DNA of 62,919 nucleotides, taken from Burkholderiaceae bacterium (GTDB lineage Bacteria; Pseudomonadota; Gammaproteobacteria; Burkholderiales; Burkholderiaceae_E). The notes beneath the pieces are model-generated. The model saw only the letters and a list, made by a program, of their open reading frames with translations, did no database searches and had not been told where the DNA came from. The stretch is taken from NCBI GenBank assembly GCA_024643785.1, contig JAHEMI010000002.1:1-62919 (forward strand). The letters are read 5' to 3'. The position numbers were made by a program, and so were the translations under genes. Below are positions 51,471-60,138 of the stretch, one piece after another; the stretch's first letter is position 1; each line of letters starts with the position of its first letter.

Positions 51471-51887
51471 TCAAGCTGCCTGATCCGACTCGGCCGGCAC
51501 TTGCGTGCTGCCATGCTTCTTGCGGTAGTCAGCGACAGCCGCCTTGATTGCGTCCTCGGCGAGGATCGAGCAGTGGATCTTCACCGGCGGCAGTGCCAGC
51601 TCCTCGGCAATGTCGGTATTGCGGATCGCGGCCGCGTCATCGAGCGAACGGCCCTTGACCCAGGAGGTGACCAGCGACGAAGAGGCGATCGCTGAGCCAC
51701 AGCCGTAGGTCTTGAACTTGGCGTCCTCGATGATGCCGGCCTCGTTGACCTTGATCTGCAGCTTCATCACGTCGCCACAGGCCGGGGCTCCGACCATGCC
51801 GGTCCCGACCTGGGGATCGGACTTGTCGAAGGCGCCGACATTGCGCGGATTCTCGTAGTGGTCGATGACTTTTTCGCTATAGGCCAT
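51471..51887 (-). CDS. iscU: Fe-S cluster scaffold IscU
   Basis: This 138-aa scaffold assembles [2Fe-2S] clusters. The three cluster cysteines are present in [26 protein letters not shown] and [10 protein letters not shown], and the HscA-binding LPPVK motif lies just before the last. An alanine/serine-rich extension of about 10 residues at the C terminus (VPAESDQAA) is longer than in E. coli IscU. It is 36 bases downstream of iscS. Confidence 0.97.
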   Translation of the reverse strand: MAYSEKVIDHYENPRNVGAFDKSDPQVGTGMVGAPACGDVMKLQIKVNEAGIIEDAKFKTYGCGSAIASSSLVTSWVKGRSLDDAAAIRNTDIAEELALPPVKIHCSILAEDAIKAAVADYRKKHGSTQVPAESDQAA

Positions 51888-51923
51888 GTCTGTTTCCCAA
51901 TTCCCTAGTAGTCCCGGCCGCGC

Positions 51924-53132
51924 TCAGTGGGCAGCCCACTGGACGGTGTCCAGATCAATTCCTTCCTGCGCCATTTCCCACAGGGGCGACATCTCGCGCA
52001 GCTTGCCGACCTTCTGGCGGAGCGTCGCGATCGCGAAATCGACTTCTTCCTCGGTGGTGAAGCGCCCGAGCGAGAAGCGAATCGAGCTGTGCGCCAACTC
52101 GTCGCTGCGCCCCAGTGCCCGCAACACGTAAGACGGCTCAAGGCTCGCTGACGTGCAGGCGGAACCACTCGAGACCGCGATGTCCTTGATCGCCATGATC
52201 AGCGACTCGCCCTCGACATAGTTGAAGCTGACGTTGAGGTTGTGCGGAATGCGCCGTTCGACGTCGCCATTGAGATAGACCTCTTCCATCTCGCTGAGCC
52301 CGCGCCAGAGCCGGTCGCGCAACATCCGGATGCGCTCGTTCTCGGTCGCCATTTCTTCGCGCGCCAACCGGTAGGCCTCGCCCATGCCGACGATCTGGTG
52401 GGTGGGCAGGGTTCCGGAACGCATGCCGCGCTCGTGGCCACCGCCGTGAATCTGGGCTTCGATCCGCACCCGCGGCTTGCGCCGCACGTACAGGGCGCCG
52501 ACGCCCTTGGGGCCATATGTCTTGTGGGCCGAGACCGACATCAGGTCGATCTTGAGCGCCTGCAGGTCGATCGGCATCTTGCCGGTGGCCTGGGCTGCGT
52601 CGACGTGGAAAATGATGCCGCGCGAGCGCAGCAACTCGCCGAAACGGGCGACGTCCTGGATCACGCCGATCTCGTTGTTGACCATCATCATCGACACCAG
52701 GATCGTGTCCGGGCGCAACGCCGCCTCGAACGCCACCGGGTCGATCAGGCCATCTTCCTGAACTTCGAGGTAGGTCACCGAGAAGCCCTGGCGCTCGAGC
52801 TCGCGCATCGTGTCCAGGGTCGCCTTGTGCTCCGTCCTGACCGTGATCAGGTGCTGGCCGCGCTCACGATAAAAGTGCGCCGCGCCCTTGATGGCGAGGT
52901 TCGACGATTCCGTCGCCCCTGAGGTCCAGACAATTTCGCGGGGATCGCAGTTGAGCAGCGCGGCAACTTGGCCGCGCGCTTCCTCGACCGCGTGTTCGGC
53001 AGTCCAACCGTAGGAGTGACTGCGCGAAGCCGGGTTGCCAAACTCGACATTCAGGTAGGGCACCATCTTCTCGACAACGCGCGGATCGACCGGGGTCGTG
53101 GCGGCATTGTCGAGGTAGATCGGCAGTTTCAT
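51924..53132 (-). CDS. iscS: cysteine desulfurase IscS
   Basis: This 402-aa PLP enzyme removes sulfur from cysteine for cluster and tRNA-thiolation pathways. The start [17 protein letters not shown], the PLP lysine in [10 protein letters not shown] and the active-site cysteine loop [17 protein letters not shown] are all clear. The frame extends upstream to 53360, but that overlaps iscR, so 53132 is used. It lies 11 bases from the iscR stop. Confidence 0.97.
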   Translation of the reverse strand: MKLPIYLDNAATTPVDPRVVEKMVPYLNVEFGNPASRSHSYGWTAEHAVEEARGQVAALLNCDPREIVWTSGATESSNLAIKGAAHFYRERGQHLITVRTEHKATLDTMRELERQGFSVTYLEVQEDGLIDPVAFEAALRPDTILVSMMMVNNEIGVIQDVARFGELLRSRGIIFHVDAAQATGKMPIDLQALKIDLMSVSAHKTYGPKGVGALYVRRKPRVRIEAQIHGGGHERGMRSGTLPTHQIVGMGEAYRLAREEMATENERIRMLRDRLWRGLSEMEEVYLNGDVERRIPHNLNVSFNYVEGESLIMAIKDIAVSSGSACTSASLEPSYVLRALGRSDELAHSSIRFSLGRFTTEEEVDFAIATLRQKVGKLREMSPLWEMAQEGIDLDTVQWAAH

Positions 53133-53143
53133 TGATGCAGTCC

Positions 53144-53668
53144 TCAAACCGTGCTGAGATGGCCCTGGTCGATCTTGATCTTCTGCAGGGTCGAGGTCGG
53201 GAATTCCAGCGCCGCCCGATGCTCCTTGAGCACCGAAAGCTTGCGGGACTTCTTGCCTTCGTCGCCCTTTTGCGACTCGACCAGTGCCGAGAGCTTCACC
53301 GACTGCAGGTACTCGACCATCTTCTGGTTGAGCGTCATCCACAGCTCGTGGGTCATGCACGGGCCAGACTCGGTGCAGTTGGACTTGCCGCGACAGCGGG
53401 TGGCGTCAAGGGGCTCGTCAACCGCAAACACGATGTCAGCCGCTGAAATCTCGCTCATCTTGCGAGCCAGTGAGTAGCCGCCGCCCGGGCCTCGGGTACT
53501 TTCGACGATCGCGTTGCGGCGCAACTTGCCGAACAGTTGTTCCAGGTAGGACAACGAGATATCCTGACGTTCTGCAATCCCGGCCAGCGTAACCGGGCCA
53601 AGATGTTCACGCATGGCCAGATCGATCATGGCGGTAACTGCGAATCGGCCCTTGGTCGTCAATCTCAT
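53144..53668 (-). CDS. iscR: Rrf2-family Fe-S regulator IscR
   Basis: This 174-aa regulator senses the cellular [2Fe-2S] supply and represses the isc operon. The winged helix includes [28 protein letters not shown], and the cluster-binding cysteines are in [16 protein letters not shown], with the C-x5-C-x5-C spacing of IscR. The start at 53668 ([11 protein letters not shown]) is typical; the frame is open to 53746. It is the first gene of iscRSUA-hscBA-fdx-iscX. IscR-type sites lie upstream. Confidence 0.96.
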   Translation of the reverse strand: MRLTTKGRFAVTAMIDLAMREHLGPVTLAGIAERQDISLSYLEQLFGKLRRNAIVESTRGPGGGYSLARKMSEISAADIVFAVDEPLDATRCRGKSNCTESGPCMTHELWMTLNQKMVEYLQSVKLSALVESQKGDEGKKSRKLSVLKEHRAALEFPTSTLQKIKIDQGHLSTV

Positions 53669-53706
53669 GGCTAATCTCCAGCAAGTTTCGTTGCGACGGG
53701 TCAGGA

Positions 53707-53731
53707 ATACCCAACCATTTCGGTCAAGTAT
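53707..53731 (-). promoter_or_regulatory. IscR type 1 binding site upstream of iscR
   Basis: Read on the minus strand, the 25 bases ATACTTGACC-gaaat-GGTTGGGTAT match the known IscR type 1 consensus at 22 of 25 positions by my manual count. It lies about 39-63 bases upstream of the iscR ATG, where autorepression would act. Confidence 0.8.
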
Positions 53732-53756
53732 ATATTTTCCGACCATTTTAGTATAG

Positions 53757-53779
53757 AAACCATTTCCGGCAAATGGTTT
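53757..53779. promoter_or_regulatory. perfect inverted repeat upstream of the iscR site
   Basis: AAACCATTT-ccggc-AAATGGTTT is a perfect 9-bp inverted repeat about 90 bases before iscR. Its CC and GG pairs have the spacing of IscR type 2 sites, but the adjacent YA/TR positions differ. The ACCATTT core also occurs at 53714 and 53742. It may be a second IscR site or another regulator's operator. Confidence 0.5.
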
Positions 53780-53849
53780 TTTACATGGTGGCGCAGTATT
53801 TTGCGGAAAACCGCTAGCCCAAAAAAAAGGCCCCTCTCACCGCCCACTT

Positions 53850-53871
53850 CCGGGTCACCCGTGCGACCCGG
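53850..53871 (-). terminator. possible weak terminator after the phosphatase gene
   Basis: CCGGGTC-gcacgggt-GACCCGG on the minus strand can form a 7-bp stem 37 bases past the phosphatase stop. A run of eight T follows about 21 bases later, further than in a classical terminator. Confidence 0.35.
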
Positions 53872-53907
53872 TCAAACTAGCCTGGCGCGGCGCTGCTCGG
53901 CACGGCT

Positions 53908-54399
53908 TCAGGCGGCTGCGTACTGGGTAGAACGCCGCTTCACGACCTCGATCAGCCCGTTGCAGGCGTCTTCGATGTAGTCGAGAGTCTGTTCAAACCC
54001 CTGCGCATTGCCGTAGTACGGATCGGGGATCGTGGCCGACTCGTGGTCGGTAGCGAAGCGCATCAGCAGCTGCAACTTGTGCCGCAAGTGCTTTGGCGCC
54101 ATCTGCTGGAGCAGCGACAGGTTGTCCCAGTCCATGGCCAGGATCAGGTCGAACTCATCGAAATCCTTTTCCTTGACCCGGCTGGCCTGCAGGCCGGAGA
54201 TCTCGTAGCCGCGCCGCGCCGCTGCCGCCTGGGCACGGGGATCCGGCGCCTCGCCAACGTGAAATGCGTGCGTTCCGACCGAGCCAACCTGGACGGCCGA
54301 CTCCAGCCCGGCCTGACGCGCCAGGGCCCGGAATACCCCCTCCGCCATCGGCGAACGGCAGATGTTTCCGGTGCAGACGAATAGCACTCTAGTGTTCAT
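53908..54399 (-). CDS. low-molecular-weight protein-tyrosine phosphatase
   Basis: This phosphatase of about 163 residues has the P-loop VLFVCTGNICRSP, with C9 as the nucleophile and R15, and the general acid Asp in IPDPYYGNAQGF. It dephosphorylates tyrosine on proteins; targets are unknown. The start MNTRVLFV at 54399 is preferred over 54441 because the P-loop normally lies within the first 15 residues. It is between uvrB and iscR on the minus strand. Confidence 0.93.
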   Translation of the reverse strand: MNTRVLFVCTGNICRSPMAEGVFRALARQAGLESAVQVGSVGTHAFHVGEAPDPRAQAAAARRGYEISGLQASRVKEKDFDEFDLILAMDWDNLSLLQQMAPKHLRHKLQLLMRFATDHESATIPDPYYGNAQGFEQTLDYIEDACNGLIEVVKRRSTQYAAA

Positions 54400-54476
54400 G
54401 GCGAACGATATCGGTTCTCTTCTTCCCATTTCAATATCCATTTCAAGTTCTGTCTAGTCCCCCGCCCGTTCTGCCC

Positions 54477-56567
54477 CTAGGCAGCCCGTCCGGTCGCAAG
54501 CGTGAGTTCACTGGACCCCCCGGTTGCTCCAAAAACCCTTTCCTTCAAAACTGCAAGCTCGTCGCGGACCTTGGCCGCCCGTTCAAATTCCAGGTTCCTC
54601 GCATGCTCGAGCATCTCTTTCTCGAGCCGCTTGATTTCACGCGCCACGCCCTTCTCGCCCAGCGCGCTATAGCGCGACTCGACGTCGGCAACCCGGAGCG
54701 CCTGGGCAGCGGCCTGGCTCTCGCCGCCGATCCCGTCGATCAGTTCGCGCACCTGGCGGCGCACCCCGCGGGGCACGATTCCGTTGCTGGCGTTGAAGGC
54801 CACCTGGCGGTTGCGCCGGCGCTCGGTCTCCTCGATTGCCCGGCTCATCGAATCGGTGATCCGGTCGCCGTAGAGGATCGCGCTGCCCTGGAGATGCCGG
54901 GCGGCCCGCCCGATCGTCTGGATCAGGCTGCGGGTGGAGCGCAGGAAACCTTCCTTGTCGGCATCGAGAATCGCCACCAGCGAGACTTCGGGCAAATCCA
55001 GTCCCTCGCGCAGCAGGTTGATTCCCACCAGCACGTCGAAGACGCCGAGCCGCAGGTCGCGGATGATCTCGACGCGCTCGACGGTATCCACATCGGCATG
55101 CAGGTAACGGACCTTGACCCCGTGCTCGGAGAGGAACTCGGTCAGGTCTTCGGCCATGCGCTTGGTGAGCGTCGTCACCAGCACCCGGTCACCACGGCTC
55201 ACCCGCTCGCCGATCTCACTGAGCAGATCGTCGACCTGACTCGTCGCCGGCCGCACCTCGAGCGCCGGATCGACCAGTCCGGTCGGGCGCACCAGTTGCT
55301 CGACCACCTGGCCGGAACGCTCCATCTCGTATGGCCCCGGGGTCGCCGAAACAAATACGCACTGCCCGACCCGAGCCTCGAATTCCTCGAAACGCAGCGG
55401 CCGGTTGTCGAGGGCCGAAGGGAGCCTGAAGCCATAGTCGACCAGCGTCTGCTTGCGCGACCGGTCGCCCCGGAACATGCCGCCCAGCTGGCCCACCGTG
55501 ACGTGGCTCTCGTCGACGATCATCAGCGCGTCGGAGGGCAGGTAATCGATCAGCGTTGCCGGCGGATCGCCCGCCTTGCCGCCAACCAGGTGGCGCGAAT
55601 AGTTCTCGATGCCCTTGCAGAAACCGACCTCGTGGAGCATCTCGATGTCGAGCCTGGTGCGCTGTTCGATGCGCTGCGCCTCGACCAGCTTGCCCTCGCG
55701 CTGGAACAACGCGATCTGGTCGCGCAACTCGACCTTGATGTCCTCTATCGCCCGCAGCACGGTCGCCCGCGGGGTCACGTAGTGAGACGAGGGATAGACC
55801 GTGAAACGGGGAATTTTCTGGCGCACCCGGCCGGTCAGCGGATCGAAGAGCTGCAGGCTCTCAATTTCGTCGTCGAACAGTTCGATGCGCAACGCCAACT
55901 CCGCGTGTTCTGCCGGGAAGACGTCGATGGTCTCGCCCCGGGCACGAAACGTGCCGCGGGTGAACTCGGTCTCGTTGCGCTGGTACTGCATCGCCACCAG
56001 GCGCTGCAGCAGCGTGCGCCGGTCAATGCGGTCGCGCACGCGCAGCGTCAGGACCATCGCGTGATAGTCCTGCGGATTGCCGATACCGTAGATGCACGAG
56101 ACGCTGGCGACGATTATGGTGTCGCGCCGCTCGAGCAGCGATTTGGTCGCCGAGAGGCGCAGCTGTTCGATGTGCTCGTTGATCGACGAGTCTTTCTCGA
56201 TGTAGAGGTCGCGCTGCGCCACGTAGGCTTCGGGCTGGTAGTAGTCGTAATAGGAGACGAAATATTCGACCGCGTTATTCGGGAAGAACTCGCGCATCTC
56301 CGCATAGAGCTGGGCAGCCAGGGTCTTGTTGGGCGCCAGGACGAGAGCCGGACGGCCGGTGCGCGCGATGACCTGCGCCATCGTGAAGGTCTTGCCCGAA
56401 CCGGTCACACCCAGCAAGGTCTGGTAACTCAGGCCGTCGGCAAGCCCCGCGCACAGCTGCGCGATCGCCTCCGGCTGGTCGCCGGCGGGGCTGAACGGTT
56501 CATGGAGCTGGAAGGGGCTGCCTTCGAAGCTCACGAACCTTTGGCCGTCGCTTGCCGTCTTGGTCAT
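54477..56567 (-). CDS. uvrB: excinuclease ABC subunit B
   Basis: This 696-aa helicase-like subunit loads damaged DNA for UvrC. Walker A ([11 protein letters not shown]) is near 54-65. The beta-hairpin [11 protein letters not shown] and helicase motifs ([29 protein letters not shown]) follow. The C-terminal UVR motif ([20 protein letters not shown]) binds UvrC. The length is standard. No SOS box was recognised in the upstream region, by eye only. Confidence 0.97.
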   Translation of the reverse strand: MTKTASDGQRFVSFEGSPFQLHEPFSPAGDQPEAIAQLCAGLADGLSYQTLLGVTGSGKTFTMAQVIARTGRPALVLAPNKTLAAQLYAEMREFFPNNAVEYFVSYYDYYQPEAYVAQRDLYIEKDSSINEHIEQLRLSATKSLLERRDTIIVASVSCIYGIGNPQDYHAMVLTLRVRDRIDRRTLLQRLVAMQYQRNETEFTRGTFRARGETIDVFPAEHAELALRIELFDDEIESLQLFDPLTGRVRQKIPRFTVYPSSHYVTPRATVLRAIEDIKVELRDQIALFQREGKLVEAQRIEQRTRLDIEMLHEVGFCKGIENYSRHLVGGKAGDPPATLIDYLPSDALMIVDESHVTVGQLGGMFRGDRSRKQTLVDYGFRLPSALDNRPLRFEEFEARVGQCVFVSATPGPYEMERSGQVVEQLVRPTGLVDPALEVRPATSQVDDLLSEIGERVSRGDRVLVTTLTKRMAEDLTEFLSEHGVKVRYLHADVDTVERVEIIRDLRLGVFDVLVGINLLREGLDLPEVSLVAILDADKEGFLRSTRSLIQTIGRAARHLQGSAILYGDRITDSMSRAIEETERRRNRQVAFNASNGIVPRGVRRQVRELIDGIGGESQAAAQALRVADVESRYSALGEKGVAREIKRLEKEMLEHARNLEFERAAKVRDELAVLKERVFGATGGSSELTLATGRAA

Positions 56568-56721
56568 CTGGAGGGGGTGGCCCGTGCTAATATTTACTTG
56601 ATTTAATGGTGTATTCGTTGCGCCGCAGCAAAATACGCCAGCCGAAGGGTTGCACTAGTCCACAACTGTTTTTCGGCCAATCGCGCATTATCGCCGCGGC
56701 GCCAGCAAAAAGCTAGTGGTC

Positions 56722-56738
56722 TGCACAAATATTGTGCA
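56722..56738. promoter_or_regulatory. NtrC-like palindrome upstream of the aminotransferase
   Basis: TGCACAA-ata-TTGTGCA is a perfect 17-bp palindrome with the TGCAC-N7-GTGCA outline of NtrC sites. It lies about 57-73 bases before the aminotransferase ATG in the divergent uvrB region. No sigma-54 promoter was seen, so NtrC control is a guess. Confidence 0.45.
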
Positions 56739-56794
56739 CGGAATCTCAGAAAAACCGGCATTTTTACCCACATATCAACTACTTAGGCTAAGCG

Positions 56795-58003
56795 ATGCAA
56801 ACCTCCATCTTCGCGACCGTCGAACTGGCGCCGCGCGATCCGATCATGGGCCTCACCGAGGCGTACAACCTCGACACGCGTCCCAACAAGGTCAATCTCG
56901 GGGCAGGTGTTTATACCAATGAGGCGGGTAAGGTTCCTCTCCTCGCTGCAGTGCGTGAAGCTGAGAAGCAGCGGATCGAAGCTGCGCTGCCGCGCGGCTA
57001 CCTGCCGATTGAAGGCATCGCGGCCTACAACCGCGCGGTGCAGGAAATGCTCTTTGGTGCCGATTCACCGCTGCTGAGCGGCGGCCGGGTCGCAACTTTC
57101 GGGGCCCTGGGAGGCACTGGAGCACTAAAAGTGGGCGCCGATTTCCTGCGGCGCATCAATCCGCAGGCCGGCCTGTGGATCAGCGACCCGAGTTGGGAGA
57201 ACCATCGGGCGCTCTTCGAAGCCGCCGGATTCAAGGTCCAGACCTACCCCTACTACAACGCCGATACCAAGGGAGTGCGTTTCGACGAGATGATTGCCGC
57301 GCTCGCCGCCCTCCCCGCCGGCTCGGTCGCGCTGCTGCACGCCTGCTGCCACAACCCGACCGGGGTCGATATCCAGCCGGAACAGTGGCAACAGGTAGTG
57401 GCAGCCCTGAAGAAATCTGGCGCTGTCCCCTTCCTTGACATCGCCTACCAGGGCTTCGGTGACGGCATCGAGGACGACGCAGTTGCGGTGCGCGCCTTTG
57501 CCGCCTCGGGAATGAACTTCTTCGTGGCCAGTTCGTTTTCCAAATCGTTCTCGCTCTACGGCGAACGGGTCGGTGCGCTGTCGATCATCACCAGCGACAA
57601 GGACGAGACTGCCCGGGTGGTCAGCCAGGTCAAACGCGTCATTCGGACCAACTACTCGACCCCTCCGACGCACGGTGAAGCCATCGTAGCAACCGTGCTC
57701 GCCGATCCCAAACTGCGCGGGTTGTGGGAGGAAGAGCTTGCCGGAATGCGCGACCGGATCCGGGAAATGCGGGCTGGGCTCGTCGAGCGGCTCAAGGCCG
57801 CCGGCGTGACCTCTGATCTCGACTACGTCGTGCGCCAGCGCGGGATGTTCTCGTATTCAGGGCTGAGTGCCGCCCAGGTCGAGCGTCTGCGCACCGAATT
57901 CGGCGTCTACGCGGTGAGTTCGGGTCGGATCTGCGTTGCCTCGCTCAACAAGGGCAACCTCGACACCGTGGCCAAAGCGATGGCAGCGGTGATGGCGGGC
58001 TGA
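56795..58003 (+). CDS. aspartate/aromatic aminotransferase
   Basis: This 402-aa class I PLP aminotransferase resembles AspC/TyrB. The PLP lysine is K250 in SSFSKSFSLYGERVG, and the substrate-binding TYPYYN, ACCHNPTGVDI and C-terminal GRICVASLN regions are intact. It should interconvert aspartate or aromatic amino acids with 2-oxoglutarate. AspC and TyrB cannot be told apart here. It is divergent from uvrB and ends 57 bases before tRNA-Asn. Confidence 0.93.
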   Translation: MQTSIFATVELAPRDPIMGLTEAYNLDTRPNKVNLGAGVYTNEAGKVPLLAAVREAEKQRIEAALPRGYLPIEGIAAYNRAVQEMLFGADSPLLSGGRVATFGALGGTGALKVGADFLRRINPQAGLWISDPSWENHRALFEAAGFKVQTYPYYNADTKGVRFDEMIAALAALPAGSVALLHACCHNPTGVDIQPEQWQQVVAALKKSGAVPFLDIAYQGFGDGIEDDAVAVRAFAASGMNFFVASSFSKSFSLYGERVGALSIITSDKDETARVVSQVKRVIRTNYSTPPTHGEAIVATVLADPKLRGLWEEELAGMRDRIREMRAGLVERLKAAGVTSDLDYVVRQRGMFSYSGLSAAQVERLRTEFGVYAVSSGRICVASLNKGNLDTVAKAMAAVMAG

Positions 58004-58060
58004 CTGAACAAAGCTGATTTGCAGCGCGGGGGCGACCCACGTTATTATTGAGGGCTGTAT

Positions 58061-58136
58061 TCCCCGATAGCTCAGCTGGTAGAGCGACGGACTGTTAATC
58101 CGCAGGTCCCAGGTTCGAGCCCTGGTCGGGGAGCCA
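58061..58136 (+). tRNA. tRNA-Asn(GTT)
   Basis: The 76-base gene starts TCCCCGA and ends TCGGGGA-G-CCA, pairing over seven bases, with an encoded CCA. The anticodon loop CTGTTAA gives GTT. D-loop AGCTGGTAGAG and T-loop GTTCGAGCC are normal. Its 3' part is repeated at 60003 and 60966, so it is the apparent attachment site for mobile DNA. Confidence 0.97.
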
Positions 58137-58145
58137 AGAAAAGCG

Positions 58146-58183
58146 ACAGGCTGGTAACGAAAGTTGCCGGCCTGTTTTGTTTT
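58146..58183 (+). terminator. terminator of tRNA-Asn
   Basis: ACAGGCTGGTAAC and GTTGCCGGCCTGT form a 13-bp stem with two G-T pairs around a GAAA tetraloop, followed by TTTTGTTTT. This exact unit, with one base changed in the stem, recurs at 60056 and 61000. Confidence 0.92.
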
Positions 58184-58211
58184 GAGGGTCGGTATTGGGG
58201 GGCGGTTGGGG

Positions 58212-58343
58212 CTACCCGCGGGTGCCCCAGAGTGGCCCATCAAAGCGCGCAGCCAGTGCCACCAGCGTCTGGTCGCCCTTGACGGCAGCGATAGCCACCT
58301 TCGCCTTGAATTCCGCTGTGTGGTTACGATGAGGTCTTCTCAT
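58212..58343 (-). pseudogene. IS3-family transposase OrfA remnant
   Basis: The frame from ATG 58343 reads MRRPHRNHTAEFKAKVAIAA and then VKGDQTLVALAARFD, which is the N-terminal helix-turn-helix of IS3-type OrfA transposases. It breaks off after RFD and ends at a stop at 58212 after GPLWGTRG, which is unrelated. The break coincides with the end of the repeat shared with 61037-61100, so the transposase was cut by the rearrangement at the tRNA-Asn site. Confidence 0.7.
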
Positions 58344-58458
58344 GCTCTCTGCTCCTTCGGACACTTCGGTCCATTGTTGCGGAGACTCCACTTATCCCGC
58401 TGTCCGATTTGCCGGGGGCACTTCTGCCGTGCCACCGTATGACGGGTTCACAGATGCG

Positions 58459-58929
58459 TTATACGTTCCGCCCCAGCGGTGGCCCCCAGTTGTCGCGCAA
58501 AGTGGCCATCAGATCGGAAAAGTCATCCTCTCCGATCCTACTTTTAAGAACGCCTTCCACCTCGGCAAGGCATTGCCTGGCATCAGCAATGACCGTCATC
58601 CCCTTTGGGGTCATCCGGATCAGTTTTTGATTTCGTCTCGTCGGATCATTCTCCAGGATAAGAATACCCAGTGCCTGTAGTTCGCGCGTCGTCCGATAGA
58701 CCGCCTGGCGAGTAACACCTGTGCGCCTGGCAACGGATGACGCATGCGTTTCCCCACAGTCGAGGTTTGCCAGGAATGCAAGGTGCGCGGCGCTCACCTC
58801 GGTCTGACCGCGGATCGCCATCAAGTGCAACAGGCTCAGAAGAACCCACTGCTGGGCATTGACAAGTAGTTGTCCAAGGGGAAGCACTGTAGCGGGTAAT
58901 GGTGAAGATCTTGTAAACTTGGTTGACAT
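58459..58929 (-). CDS. MarR-type winged-helix regulator
   Basis: This 156-aa protein has a MarR-like winged helix-turn-helix: SSVARRTGVTRQAVYRTTREL as the recognition region, then a wing (NDPTRRNQKLIRMTPKGM). It is divergent from the membrane-protein gene at 58989, the usual layout for a MarR repressor and its target. A 10-bp inverted repeat spans the gap. It lies in the island at tRNA-Asn. The ligand is unknown. Confidence 0.75.
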   Translation of the reverse strand: MSTKFTRSSPLPATVLPLGQLLVNAQQWVLLSLLHLMAIRGQTEVSAAHLAFLANLDCGETHASSVARRTGVTRQAVYRTTRELQALGILILENDPTRRNQKLIRMTPKGMTVIADARQCLAEVEGVLKSRIGEDDFSDLMATLRDNWGPPLGRNV

Positions 58930-58972
58930 ATGTAAAATCCTTGTGCAGACTTCTTGTCATCTAAGTTTACAA
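58911..58972. promoter_or_regulatory. inverted repeat across the divergent MarR/membrane-protein promoter
   Basis: TTGTAAACTT at 58911-58920 and AAGTTTACAA at 58963-58972 are perfect 10-bp inverted copies. One overlaps the 5' end of the regulator gene and the other lies just upstream of the membrane-protein gene. They are candidate half-sites for autoregulation. A -35-like TTGACA is at 58923 on the plus strand. Confidence 0.6.
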
Positions 58973-58988
58973 CATTGAAGGTCAGGAA

Positions 58989-59849
58989 ATGCACATCCTC
59001 AGGATCGTTCTTCGGCTAAATGCTGCCTCATGCCTCGTTTTCGGTGCGATCTTCCTATTACATCCGGAGGCAACCGCCCGACTGCTTGGCGCACCATCAT
59101 CTCTTGCAATTTTGTTTGTTGGCGTCGTGTTGCTGTTCAACGGTGGACATCTTGTCTGGGCATCGCAACGTCGTCAGCCGCGTCCCGCCGAAATCTATTA
59201 TTTCACCACGGGCGACCTGCTCTGGGTCTCGCTTACCATAGTACTGGTCGGGACTGAAACTTTCATCACCACAAGCGAGGGCATCATTGCCTCGTTGCTC
59301 GTTGCTGCCCTGGTCGGCGCTCTTGGCATACTCCAGGCGGCAATGTTGGGGAAGGTCAACAGGACGCAGGCAGGAGATGACCATTTGCCTGAGCATCTCT
59401 CAACAGCGCGAGCCATCGCAACATCCTGGCTATCGATGAAAACATGGGTGAAGTACTGGTTGCTTGGCTTAAATGCCATTTTTCTTGCAAGCGCCGCGTT
59501 CTGGCCCGACCCGCTGGCCCGCTTCAGTTTGACAGCGTATCTGGCATCTGCGCCGTGGCTCCTGGCAATAATGATCAGCCAGCGCGGCTTGACACGTTTT
59601 CTTGGGGTAGCCCACCTCATCCCCTGGATTCCATTGATGGTGTATTTGTTTCTACGATTTACCACTGAGATCGCCGGCCCCCAGATTTCGTACCACGACA
59701 CCCCTTTTCAATTCTCTTTCGCACTGACACTGCTGACTATGCTCGGCGTTTGCCTTTTGCTAGATGCCATTGACGTCTGGCGCTGGATACGCGGAGAGCG
59801 CTATCGTCTTGGGTCAGCGGCTGCGGCAAGACGCGGCGCATCGGCGTGA
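58989..59849 (+). CDS. integral membrane protein of unknown function
   Basis: This 286-aa protein has about eight hydrophobic helices with short loops, split by a hydrophilic loop near residues 120-145 (GKVNRTQAGDDHLPEHLST). I do not recognise the family. AGGTCAGGA precedes the ATG. It is divergent from a MarR-type regulator, so it may be the regulated partner, perhaps a transporter or stress membrane protein (inference). Confidence 0.65.
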   Translation: MHILRIVLRLNAASCLVFGAIFLLHPEATARLLGAPSSLAILFVGVVLLFNGGHLVWASQRRQPRPAEIYYFTTGDLLWVSLTIVLVGTETFITTSEGIIASLLVAALVGALGILQAAMLGKVNRTQAGDDHLPEHLSTARAIATSWLSMKTWVKYWLLGLNAIFLASAAFWPDPLARFSLTAYLASAPWLLAIMISQRGLTRFLGVAHLIPWIPLMVYLFLRFTTEIAGPQISYHDTPFQFSFALTLLTMLGVCLLLDAIDVWRWIRGERYRLGSAAAARRGASA

Positions 59850-60138
59850 AGCAAGTCGGGAATGAGGCAGTGGTATCGATCACCGACTCAGACACTGGCT
59901 GTTGAATTGCACTTAAAACTGACCCACCGGGGATGCGGAGTGCAGCAGAAAACTCGTTAGGAATCTTCTGCTTAGCGGCCATAGAAAAGACTCTCTGTTC
60001 TTCTGTTAATCCGCAGGTCCCAGGTTCGAGCCTTGGTCGGGAGCCAAGAAGAACGACAGGCTGGTGACGAAAGTTGCCGGCCTGTTTTGTTTTGGGGGTG
60101 CGCAGTTCGCCGCCGCCAAACTGCGGCAATGGCATTCC
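59850..60138. other. island junction without a gene
   Basis: These 289 bases hold the second tRNA-Asn 3' repeat (60003-60093). Around 59902-59932 the text TTGAATTGCACTTAAAACTGACCCACC resembles a terminal repeat of an insertion sequence, but I cannot name the family with confidence. No credible gene is seen. Confidence 0.4.
60003..60093 (+). repeat. second copy of the tRNA-Asn 3' end and terminator
   Basis: CTGTTAATCCGCAGGTCCC through GGGAGCCA repeats 58092-58136 of tRNA-Asn with one substitution and one missing base, then the terminator hairpin follows. The copy starts at the anticodon loop, a common crossover point for tyrosine recombinases. The 5' half of the tRNA is absent, so it cannot be a functional tRNA. 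Confidence 0.9.

Noticed and set aside
59890-59932. An IS21-like terminal repeat.
   Set aside because: The match is only by eye and no transposase is adjacent, so it was not annotated as an element.
60003-60046. A possible second tRNA-Asn gene.
   Set aside because: It has only the 3' half, no 5' acceptor strand or D-arm, and carries a substitution and a missing base.
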